35,991 bases of DNA from positions 1 to 35,991 of the forward strand of contig JAUNGJ010000012.1 in assembly GCA_030524585.1 (NCBI GenBank), read 5' to 3'. The notes under the pieces are model-generated. The model was not told the origin of the DNA. It did not search any database and saw only the letters and a program-made list of their open reading frames with translations. How positions within the stretch are numbered: position 1 is the stretch's first letter; each line of letters begins with the position of its first letter. The DNA comes from Eubacteriales bacterium. Its GTDB lineage: Bacteria > Bacillota > Clostridia > Lachnospirales > Lachnospiraceae. Of this stretch, positions 7,141 through 13,507 are shown piece after piece. Both the position numbers and the translations under genes were made by a program.

Positions 7141-8544
7141 TCAGAGAGTAGTTTGGTCCTTTTTCGGTTTCCTGTCATTAGTCTGCTGAACTGACGAACT
7201 ACGGTTAAGATATTGATTCAGATTATCTAATTTTCTGTTGAGAGCATTGATTTCTTTCTCAGCAAATTTATAGGTTTTCTGTAAGGTTTCTTTCTTGGAA
7301 TACAAAGAATTGTATTCGTTACGGAGTTTTTCAATATCAAGAGTTTTAGGGTTCATTCCAAGACGTTTCAACATATTTTCTGCACCGTCATGGAGTAGAA
7401 GTTCTGTTTCGTGACTTCGCAGGTAAGCATCCGGATTTTTGGATTTCTGATACCGGACATGATAGATATGATTGGACTGATATTGTTCGGCATATTTCAA
7501 AATCTGTCCTAAATCCTTTAACTGATGCTCGGTTTCAACAAGACTGTTTCGTGCAGTTTTGGCAAGAACCGACTTAGCTGCAAGCTGTTTTTCCAGCTCG
7601 GCAATGGAGCCTGTTTCACTGTAACTGCTGGCAGCAATCTTTAGGTTTTGGATGTCTGCCCAATGCTTTAGACCGGGACTATGTTCAAACTTTTCTTCCG
7701 AGGTGTCAATGAGCTTTTTGGAAGAAAAATCTTTGACAAGCTGCTTCTTTCTTGTAGGAAATGGAATACGTTTTTGGGGCTGTATCAATGCCTTTGCCTC
7801 GATCCGTTCCTTAATACGTTCTTTGGTGTATTCCGCACCCAAAGAGTTGGCTCTGCCACGGATAAAATGCTCACGGTCAAGTGGTCGAAATGAGATATAT
7901 TTTAAAGATTTTTCGTCAAAGGTTTCGCCTTTTATCTCATATCCTTTGGCACGGATAAGCTCAAGAAAGTCCTCGTAAGTATCAGCAGTTTGGATAGCTT
8001 CGTCAATGTCATTTTTGAGCCTGATTTTCCATGAGGAATTATTTTTATTGGAGAGCCATTCCTTGTATGTTTTTCCACGCTGGTCAGTTGGTGGCAGGAC
8101 GGATAACTGATGCTCGGAACACAGCTCATCATTCAGATGCCGGATGTGATAGTAGGTCTTTTTACAGTCATGGTATTTCTCATGACTGATGTTATCTGCA
8201 GCACAGAAAATGATGTGGTTGTGAACGTGTCCTTTGTCAATGTGGGTAGCCACAATGTAAGAGTATTTTCCTTCCAGAAGTTTATCGGCAAGCTCTATGC
8301 CGATTTGATGAGCTTCCTTATAAGATACTTCTCCGGGCATAAATGCCTGTATCAGATGAAAGGCTTTGTTTGGGTCTGCCTGATTGGTTTTTGACAGGGC
8401 AAACTTGAAATCAAAAGCAGCAGTTTCCGGACTACATCCAAAGGAAGAAATGAGAATACTTTCATCTGTCTTTGCAGGGTTGCAGATGTAATCTACTGCT
8501 TTATTGACGGTTGCTTGGATAGCATGGATTTTTGTGATTGCCAT
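7141..8544 (-). CDS. MobA/VirD2-family relaxase
   Basis: Conjugative relaxase, 467 aa, which nicks oriT and pilots the strand. The N-terminal catalytic domain has a candidate nucleophile Tyr in VDYICNP (about residue 18), followed by an HLIQAF strand and the metal-binding histidines in DKGHVHNHIIF (about 125-135). The C-terminal third is charged and coiled-coil-like. It starts 52 bp inside mobC and ends before a plus-strand terminator. No coupling protein or type IV secretion gene is in the window, so the element is either mobilised by a helper or belongs to a larger element extending leftward. No frameshift is seen. Confidence 0.92.
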   Translation of the reverse strand: MAITKIHAIQATVNKAVDYICNPAKTDESILISSFGCSPETAAFDFKFALSKTNQADPNKAFHLIQAFMPGEVSYKEAHQIGIELADKLLEGKYSYIVATHIDKGHVHNHIIFCAADNISHEKYHDCKKTYYHIRHLNDELCSEHQLSVLPPTDQRGKTYKEWLSNKNNSSWKIRLKNDIDEAIQTADTYEDFLELIRAKGYEIKGETFDEKSLKYISFRPLDREHFIRGRANSLGAEYTKERIKERIEAKALIQPQKRIPFPTRKKQLVKDFSSKKLIDTSEEKFEHSPGLKHWADIQNLKIAASSYSETGSIAELEKQLAAKSVLAKTARNSLVETEHQLKDLGQILKYAEQYQSNHIYHVRYQKSKNPDAYLRSHETELLLHDGAENMLKRLGMNPKTLDIEKLRNEYNSLYSKKETLQKTYKFAEKEINALNRKLDNLNQYLNRSSSVQQTNDRKPKKDQTTL

Positions 8545-8834
8545 ACCTGTTTCATCAGCTCCTTTACTTCTTTTACATCGGCTTCATAGACGTTGCCCGT
8601 GGCGTTCATACGCTTGGCAATCTGGTTTAAATTGTTCCCGATGCGAGAGAGGATTGTGTTGTATTCCCGTAGGTGTTCATAGTTTACATCATAGACATAT
8701 CCGTACAAAATCAGATGCCGGATAAAGGCGGATTTGCTTTTCATATTGGAGGCTTTCCACTTCTGTTCTAGGATGTACTGCTCATCATTGCTCAGATATA
8801 TTTTCAATTCATTTTGTCTTTCTCTTTTTGCCAT
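8493..8834 (-). CDS. mobC: MobC-like relaxosome protein
   Basis: Small DNA-binding accessory factor, 113 aa. The N-terminal half (ELKIYLSNDEQYILEQKW, then SAFIRHLIL) is a ribbon-helix-helix-like domain. The C-terminal half has the MobC pattern LSRIGNNLNQIAKRMN followed by EVKELMKQVW. MobC proteins bind near oriT and help the relaxase open the strands. It overlaps the relaxase by 52 bp, and the hairpin-rich region upstream (8880-9270) is the natural candidate for the oriT it acts on. Confidence 0.9.
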   Translation of the reverse strand: MAKRERQNELKIYLSNDEQYILEQKWKASNMKSKSAFIRHLILYGYVYDVNYEHLREYNTILSRIGNNLNQIAKRMNATGNVYEADVKEVKELMKQVWQSQKSMLSKQPSIKQ

Positions 8835-8879
8835 TGCTTTGTCCTTTCCCTTCCTTATTTATAAAAAAGATTTTGTGAT

Positions 8880-9270
8880 ATGCCGTATCCGGCGGTGTGG
8901 TTTTTGAACGTAAAAATTCAGAAATTCTCGTGTAGTAATTACTGAGTTTTGGAGTGCAAAGGGGGTCAGGGGGATATGCCCCATGCAAGCCAATTTTCTC
9001 AAGTTTCTACTTGGAAGAAACTTTGGGAAATGGTGCCTGTGAGGGAACACAGGCAGTGCTTGCTATCTTTGGCAAATTGTCCGCAGGGAATTTGCGAGTT
9101 TTAGGCTGCATAGGCAGCCTGTCCAAAACTCATACGGGCGTTACCGCCCATTTATGGACAGCATCCGGCTGTCCGGCTTCGGAGAACGGCATAGGTAATA
9201 AAAAAACTGCCACAGCTCACAGCAGGCATCAGATGCCCGTGAAGCTCCATAGCAGTTTGTGTGTCTTTTT
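8880..9270. other. Hairpin-dense non-coding region, probable oriT and leading region
   Basis: The 650-bp gap between the divergent mobC and DeoR-like genes holds at least ten inverted repeats: 8882-8893 (GCCG/CGGC), 8934-8943 (AGTAATTACT), 8969-8982 (GGGG/CCCC), 9001-9023 (AAGTTTCT/AGAAACTT), 9034-9055 (TGCCTGTG/CACAGGCA), 9072-9095 (GCAAATT/AATTTGC), 9096-9131 (GAGTTTT and AGGCTGC nested with GCAGCCT and AAAACTC), 9136-9149 (GGGCG/CGCCC), 9156-9174 (GGACAGC/GCTGTCC), 9172-9183 (TCCG/CGGA) and 9204-9258 (AAACTGC/GCAGTTT with inner GGCAT/ATGCC). Position next to mobC suggests oriT, with the G-rich part near 8961-8982 most like a nic region. A structured RNA is the alternative. ORFs crossing it are not convincing. 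Confidence 0.55.
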
Positions 9271-9396
9271 ATGAATTTGTGATTTTATCCATAAAAGATT
9301 TTAGCAACCAGAAGCTGCAAAGTCAATAAGAGAAAGCAGGAGAGAAAAGAGTATTTATTTTGGGATAAGTTGAGTTGATTGTGTCAAAAGCGGTTG

Positions 9397-9445
9397 CGGA
9401 AAAAAGCCTGTTTTAATATGAAAGGTTTTTTCCGGTTCGTTTTTT
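9397..9445 (+). terminator. Terminator or attenuator hairpin ahead of the DeoR-like gene
   Basis: CGGAAAAAA-CCT pairs with AGG-TTTTTTCCG (one bulged G), and six T follow at 9440-9445. It lies about 40 bp before the next start codon, so it may control that gene or insulate it from the oriT region. Confidence 0.5.
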
Positions 9446-9483
9446 ACAATGAGATTGGAGAATTTACAGAAAGGAGGTAAAGC

Positions 9484-9813
9484 ATGAATACAGCAGATCG
9501 AAGAGCTGAAATAATAAATATTCTGCTTGTCAGACGTCGCATTACGGCGAAAGAACTGGCAGACGAATTTCATGTTACGGTTCGCACAATACAAAATGAT
9601 ATTCAGGCTTTATCTCTTGGTTTTCCAATTTATACAAAACAGGGAGGCGATGGTGGAATTTTTGTGGGAGAGAATTATAAGCCATACATGAATACGCTGA
9701 CTCCTCTTGAACTGAAAGTTTTACAGGAAATGTATGAACTGGCAGAGGGGATACATAAGAAAGTTTTATTACAGATTATCTGCAAGTATGGACCGGATAA
9801 GCTGGAACTCTAA
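9484..9813 (+). CDS. Short DeoR-type HTH regulator
   Basis: DNA-binding protein, 109 aa. The N-terminal helix-turn-helix of HTH_11/DeoR type covers about residues 5-60 (RRAEIINILLVRRRITAKEL, then VTVRTIQNDIQAL), with a small wing around GGDGGIFV. The effector domain of full DeoR or YafY-type regulators (about 250-320 aa) is absent; about 45 helical residues follow instead. AAAGGAGG lies just before the ATG. It sits between the oriT-like region and the integration genes, so control of excision or transfer is likely. A terminator follows at 9829-9888. Confidence 0.85.
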   Translation: MNTADRRAEIINILLVRRRITAKELADEFHVTVRTIQNDIQALSLGFPIYTKQGGDGGIFVGENYKPYMNTLTPLELKVLQEMYELAEGIHKKVLLQIICKYGPDKLEL

Positions 9814-9828
9814 TCTTGTCATTCCGCT

Positions 9829-9888
9829 AAAGCACATAATTTTTACAACACCGTTCATAGCAGACGGAAGTGTGCTTATGTGCTTTTT
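9829..9888 (+). terminator. Intrinsic terminator after the DeoR-like gene
   Basis: AAAGCACATAA (9829-9839) pairs perfectly with TTATGTGCTTT (9876-9886), with a small inner CCGT/ACGG pairing, and the stem runs into five T. Confidence 0.75.
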
Positions 9889-10330
9889 GGGCTGATAAGT
9901 CCAGAGTTGATTTTATCCAAAATGCAGGCAGGAGCCTGTGAATGTACCTTGACAATTTCATATACAAATGCGTACAGGACGTGTGGAATATGTGGAGCCA
10001 CTATGCGGACACGCCAAGAGATACCTGCTTTCTTTTTTTTTATAAGAAGGTTCATACGAGGGAGTACCGAAATCCGGTACTGAAGTTAAGGTAAGTAGCG
10101 ATGAATGTCTGGCAAAATGTGCAGCAGTTGCACGGGGCAAAGATACATATTTTTGATAATGATACTTCCGGAGAAATCCGGTCAATTTGAATGACGGTGC
10201 AAGACCGATGTGGGCAGAGTAATGACCTGCCACCTGTATGGATTTTTTGTTGTCTGCTGATGAGAGATTGGAGCATTGGTTCCTGTTTGTCATGGGCAGA
10301 TAAAGTGCTGCCTATTTTATTAGGAAAGAG
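9889..10330. other. Non-coding stretch with a chain of short hairpins before the excisionase-like gene
   Basis: No convincing gene is present; the minus-strand ORFs here have no ribosome binding site or recognisable motif. Short stems occur at 10063-10081 (AGTACCG/CGGTACT), 10119-10133 (GTGCA/TGCAC), 10168-10181 (CCGGA/TCCGG with a GAAA tetraloop), 10195-10207 (CGGT/ACCG) and 10213-10231 (GGCAG/CTGCC). This could be a structured leader for the excision and integration genes or protein-binding DNA for the recombinase; sequence alone does not decide. Confidence 0.4.
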
Positions 10331-10528
10331 GTGATAGTTGTGGAGCGAATGAAAAATGGAAAGAGGTTTGTTCGCTACAAAGAGGGAGCAGAAATGTATA
10401 GTATGTGCCAGAGCAAGTTTGAGCAGATGGCAAAGGATGCAAAGGCAATCTATAAGGTAGACAAGCTGGTGCTTGTAAATTGCGATATTTTTGAGGAATA
10501 TTTGGAAACATTCAGATTGTATGTGTGA
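10331..10528 (+). CDS. Excisionase-like small DNA-binding protein
   Basis: Small basic protein, 65 aa, with a GTG start and AGGAAAGAGG upstream. The pattern RYKEGAEMYSMCQSKFEQMAKDAKAIYKV, shown here as two parts RYKEGAEMYSM and CQSKFEQMAKDAKA, fits the winged MerR/excisionase-type helix-turn-helix of element-borne Xis proteins: a helix that reads the groove, then a Lys-rich turn and a short strand. It lies upstream of the integrase, the usual place for xis. Role by analogy: binds arm sites and directs the integrase to excise. Confidence 0.7.
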   Translation: MIVVERMKNGKRFVRYKEGAEMYSMCQSKFEQMAKDAKAIYKVDKLVLVNCDIFEEYLETFRLYV

Positions 10529-10564
10529 TGATTTTTATTCAAGGGATTTTGCAGTAGAAAACAC

Positions 10565-10592
10565 TTGACTTTTCGTATACGAAAAGTATAAT
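10565..10592 (+). promoter_or_regulatory. Promoter with a perfect palindromic operator between -35 and -10
   Basis: TTGACT (10565-10570) and TATAAT (10587-10592) are 16 bp apart. The spacer is almost wholly a perfect 20-bp palindrome (10568-10587) centred on CGTATACG with flanking TTTT/AAAA. A bound repressor would block RNA polymerase directly. The first gene downstream encodes a ribbon-helix-helix protein, a class that binds such palindromes, so autorepression is likely. Confidence 0.8.
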
Positions 10593-10623
10593 GGTATATA
10601 GAAGTGATTGGAGGTGCATACAG

Positions 10624-10818
10624 ATGGCTAAAATGGGTAGACCAAAATCTGATGCCCCAAAGCTGAATACATTAAGTGTAAGGGTAACAGATAGCGAGCT
10701 GCAAAAGCTAAAGGAATATGCGGACAGTCACGGAATGACCATAACTCAATTATTGCATACAGGTGTTGATTTATTACTTAGGACACCGGATGCAGAGGTG
10801 CAAAATCTCTTTCCTTGA
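10624..10818 (+). CDS. Ribbon-helix-helix (CopG/Arc-like) repressor
   Basis: DNA-binding protein, about 64 aa from ATG 10624. An upstream in-frame extension to 10591 exists, but GGAGGT lies about 8 bp before 10624, and 10591 falls inside the -10 box. It has a basic start (KMGRPKSD), then the beta strand LNTLSVRVT, helix A (SELQKLKEYADSHG) and helix B (TITQLLHTGVDLLL), the complete RHH fold. It lies directly behind the palindromic promoter and 14 bp before the integrase, so it probably represses its own and integrase expression. Confidence 0.85.
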   Translation: MAKMGRPKSDAPKLNTLSVRVTDSELQKLKEYADSHGMTITQLLHTGVDLLLRTPDAEVQNLFP

Positions 10819-10832
10819 AGAAAGGAGTAGAG

Positions 10833-12071
10833 ATGGCAAAAGCAAGAAAAGACAACAAAGGCAGAGCATTACGGAAGGGGGAATCCCAGAGAACGGATAA
10901 TACATATGTATATACTTACACTGATCCGTTCAAGAAACGCAGATTTGTATATGCCAAAGATTTGCAGACACTAAGACAAAAAGAAGCAGATTTGATAAAA
11001 AATCAGCTTGATGGATTAGATGTTTATGTAGCTGGTAGTGCGACTTTGAATTTTGTATTTGACAGGTATATGTCAACGAAGTATGACTTACGCAAGACAA
11101 CACGTTCCAATTACAATTATATGTATGACCATTTTGTGAGGGACGGATTTGGACAGAGAAAAATCGGAGAGATAAAGTATTCCGATGTAATGTATTTTTA
11201 TTACTATTTGTTGAATGAGAAAGACTTGCAGGCAAATACAGTCGATACGATTCATACGGTGCTTCACCCTACATTTCAGTTGGCAGTGCGTGATGGAATA
11301 ATCCGCACAAATCCTTCTGATGGTGTCATGGCAGAAATCAAAAGAAAAGCAGGGAAGAACAAAGGCATTAGACACGCTTTGACGGTAGAGCAGCAGAGGG
11401 CTTTTATGAATTATACCGCAAACAGTCCAATCTTTTATCATTGGCATCCATTGTTCACAGTATTGTTGGGAACCGGATGCAGAATTGGAGAAGTGATTGG
11501 ATTAAGGTGGGAAGATTTGGACTTTGAAAACCGTCTTATCAATATCAATCATAGCGTGACCTATTATGCCAGAGAGGGCAGTAAAACACGCAAGTCAGAA
11601 TTTGCGGTGTCACTTCCAAAGACAGAAGCGGGTATCCGGACTGTTCCGATGATGGATGCGGTTTACAATGCATTCAAAGAGGAATATGAGGTGCAGAAAG
11701 AAAATGGTTTTAACAGTACCGTGATTGATGGTATGACAGGCTTCATTTTTTGTAACCGCTTCGGTAATATTCATAATCCACAGACTGTTAATCGGACGAT
11801 TAAGAGGATCTTGGAGAACTATAATGCTGAGGAAGTAGTCAATGCCAAAAAGGAGAGACGGCAGCCTGTTATTATCCCACATTTTTCCTGCCACCATTTA
11901 CGGCATACCTTTTGTACGAGGTTCTGCGAAAAGGAAACAAACATAAAAGTCATTCAGGCTGTCATGGGACACGCTAACATCGAAACAACGATGGATATTT
12001 ATGCGGAGGTCACAGACGCAAAGAAAAAAGAAGCAATTGAAAATTTATCACACAATCTTGATATATTTTAG
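10833..12071 (+). CDS. int: Tyrosine recombinase, Tn916 Int-like integrase
   Basis: Site-specific integrase, 412 aa. The order is an N-terminal arm-binding region (GRALRKGESQR, then YVYTYTDPFKKRRFVYA), a SAM-like core-binding domain (about 65-165), and the catalytic domain with Arg about 217 in GTGCRIGEVIGLRW, His and Arg in HHLRHTFC (about 355-357), the Gly-His of MGHANIETT, and the nucleophile Tyr about 390 in MDIYAEV. All catalytic residues are present, so it is probably active. ATG 10833 is preferred to 10815 because AAAGGAG lies 6-7 bp before it. It ends 187 bp before the metG tail, as expected for an integrase beside its attachment site. Confidence 0.95.
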   Translation: MAKARKDNKGRALRKGESQRTDNTYVYTYTDPFKKRRFVYAKDLQTLRQKEADLIKNQLDGLDVYVAGSATLNFVFDRYMSTKYDLRKTTRSNYNYMYDHFVRDGFGQRKIGEIKYSDVMYFYYYLLNEKDLQANTVDTIHTVLHPTFQLAVRDGIIRTNPSDGVMAEIKRKAGKNKGIRHALTVEQQRAFMNYTANSPIFYHWHPLFTVLLGTGCRIGEVIGLRWEDLDFENRLININHSVTYYAREGSKTRKSEFAVSLPKTEAGIRTVPMMDAVYNAFKEEYEVQKENGFNSTVIDGMTGFIFCNRFGNIHNPQTVNRTIKRILENYNAEEVVNAKKERRQPVIIPHFSCHHLRHTFCTRFCEKETNIKVIQAVMGHANIETTMDIYAEVTDAKKKEAIENLSHNLDIF

Positions 12072-12164
12072 GGAAGAGTCCTTAAAATTGAATGTGTGAA
12101 TTACAACTACAAAATCATTGATTTACTACTTAGTTACTACGAATTTTGCTTGCATGGTACTGAA

Positions 12165-12257
12165 TAATACATGATAATACATTGCAGAGAGTTAGCAAAT
12201 ACGTGGTAATACTTCATAATAGGGAACAATACCTCTTCTTCTTGGGTATTCCCGACA
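12165..12257. repeat. Tandem TAATACAT repeats and probable right attachment region
   Basis: TAATACAT occurs at 12165 and 12175 (10 bp apart), TAATACTT at 12207 and CAATACCT at 12227. Short directly repeated words beside an integrase gene resemble arm-type integrase sites. The following segment to 12257 leads in frame into the metG-derived coding sequence, so the core crossover site should be here. The partner att copy was not found in the window. Confidence 0.45.
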
Positions 12258-12716
12258 ATGAAGAGTATGGGTGCTGCAAAGAATGAAGCAAACAATGCGG
12301 CACAGGCTGTAAAAGCGGAAGAAAAACCGGCAGAGAAAATAGATTTCTCTCATGTGAAGATTGAGCCGCTTTTTGAGGAAATGGTTGATTTTGACACGTT
12401 CAGCAAGTCGGATTTCCGTGCGGTGAAGATCAAAGATTGTGTGGCTGTACCAAAGAGCAAAAAGCTTCTTCAGTTCACACTGGATGATGGAACGGGCACA
12501 GATCGTACGATTTTAAGTGGAATTCACGAGTATTACGAGCCAGAAGAGCTGATTGGAAAGACAGCTATCGCTATTGTGAATCTGCCGCCGAGAAAGATGA
12601 TGGGTATCGATTCCTGTGGTATGTTGATCAGTGCAGTACATGAGGAAGGCGGAAGAGAAGGATTGAACCTGCTGATGGTAGATGATGCGATTCCCGCAGG
12701 CGCGAAGCTGTATTAG
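12258..12716 (+). CDS. metG: C-terminal tRNA-binding fragment of methionyl-tRNA synthetase, cut off at the element junction
   Basis: This frame, 152 aa from ATG 12258, matches the C-terminal part of clostridial MetG: an Ala/Lys/Glu-rich linker, then the OB-fold tRNA-binding domain (FSKSDFRAVKIKDCVAVP, SKKLLQFTLDDG, RTILSGIHEYY, NLPPRKMMGIDSCGML, ending IPAGAKLY). Full MetG is about 640-660 aa; the Rossmann catalytic part is absent. The frame stays open upstream only to 12210 and has no ribosome binding site at 12258. The integrase gene lies immediately upstream, so insertion of the element into metG is the simplest explanation. It may be a silent remnant or, if expressed, a stand-alone tRNA-binding protein like Trbp111. 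Confidence 0.8.
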   Translation: MKSMGAAKNEANNAAQAVKAEEKPAEKIDFSHVKIEPLFEEMVDFDTFSKSDFRAVKIKDCVAVPKSKKLLQFTLDDGTGTDRTILSGIHEYYEPEELIGKTAIAIVNLPPRKMMGIDSCGMLISAVHEEGGREGLNLLMVDDAIPAGAKLY

Positions 12717-12763
12717 GCAGTATATCGGCATGAGCAGAGAATATGAATAAAGAGTTAAATGTA

Positions 12764-12805
12764 AAAATGCGACAGAGGATGATAGTTATCCTGTTGTCGC
12801 GTTTT
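12764..12805 (+). terminator. Intrinsic terminator after the metG tail
   Basis: GCGACA-AGGAT pairs with ATCCT-TGTCGC and is followed by G and four T. It would be the native metG terminator. Confidence 0.7.
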
Positions 12806-12816
12806 AATTTTCTAAA

Positions 12817-13413
12817 ATGGTGATGCAGATGAGTTATTGTGATAAGAATGACTATTATCCGGTCCGGGTTATCAGAAGCAGCCGCAGATCAATTGGGATA
12901 GAGATTCGTCCGGATTGTTCTGTATATGTCCGTGCGCCATATAAGGTAACGAATGAAGAGATTAGACGGTTTCTGCAGGAGAAAGATAGCTGGATCAGGA
13001 AACATCTGGAGCTGATGGAAGGAAAACGGGAACAGCTTTCTGCCATAGAACCGCTTTCCGTGGATGAAATCAGGGAGCTGGCGGATCGGGCATTAGAAGT
13101 GATTCCGCCCAAGGCAGCCCATTATGCAGAGCTTCTGAAGGTGTCTTATGGAAGAATTACTATTCGCAATCAGAAGACAAGGTGGGGAAGCTGCAGCAGT
13201 AAAGGAAATCTGAATTTTAACTGCCTGCTGATGCTCATGCCGGATGAGGTGATAGATTATGTGGTGGTACATGAATTATGCCACAGAATAGAAATGAATC
13301 ATTCCAAGGAATTCTGGGCTCTTGTAGAAAGTGTTCTGCCTGATTATAAAAATCATAAGAAGTGGCTGAAGGAGCACGACGGAGAGTTTATGAGAAGAAT
13401 GAAATATTGCTGA
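12817..13413 (+). CDS. YgjP/DUF45-family zinc metalloprotease-like protein
   Basis: Cytoplasmic protein, 198 aa, with no signal peptide. The family core is present: TRWGSCSSKGNLNFN, then LLMLMPDEVIDYVVVHELCH with the zinc-binding HExxH (His-Glu-Leu-Cys-His, about residue 151) and MNHSKEFW supplying the third ligand region. The N-terminal part (VRVIRSSRRSIGIEI, then VRAPYKV) matches the usual lead-in. YgjP relatives are often adjacent to or fused with type I restriction genes, but none is here; the cellular substrate is unknown. Starts at 12817 or 12829 are possible; neither has a strong ribosome binding site. Confidence 0.85.
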   Translation: MVMQMSYCDKNDYYPVRVIRSSRRSIGIEIRPDCSVYVRAPYKVTNEEIRRFLQEKDSWIRKHLELMEGKREQLSAIEPLSVDEIRELADRALEVIPPKAAHYAELLKVSYGRITIRNQKTRWGSCSSKGNLNFNCLLMLMPDEVIDYVVVHELCHRIEMNHSKEFWALVESVLPDYKNHKKWLKEHDGEFMRRMKYC

Positions 13414-13429
13414 CCAAAAATTCAAAAAC

Positions 13430-13482
13430 TATAGTAATTCATGTAAATTCTTGGTAGAATCTATGTAAAAGATATGTAAAAT
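13430..13482 (+). promoter_or_regulatory. 11-bp-phased ATGTAAA repeats upstream of the phosphate transporter (Pho-box-like)
   Basis: ATGTAAA occurs at 13441, 13463 and 13474, with a weaker match at 13452, so all four lie on an 11-bp register. Read on the other strand they are TTTACAT units like PhoP/PhoB boxes. A possible promoter TTGCTG-17 bp-TATAGT (13407-13435) ends just before them, and TAAAAT (13477-13482) could be an alternative -10. Phosphate control fits the downstream gene but is inferred. Confidence 0.5.
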
Positions 13483-13507
13483 TTACAAGGTTTTGTGGGT
13501 GAATACG

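Noticed and set aside
8880-9270. CRISPR array or group II intron
   Set aside because: The repeats are inverted and all different, with no regular spacing, and there is no reverse transcriptase or domain V-like sequence.
8954-9274. 106-aa plus-strand ORF across the oriT-like region
   Set aside because: The frame runs through many inverted repeats, is rich in Cys, Gly and Ser without a motif, and has no ribosome binding site.
9958-10293. 111-aa minus-strand ORF in the region before the excisionase-like gene
   Set aside because: No ribosome binding site, no recognisable domain, and an erratic Ser/Tyr/Pro-rich composition; it overlaps a chain of hairpins and is better read as non-coding.
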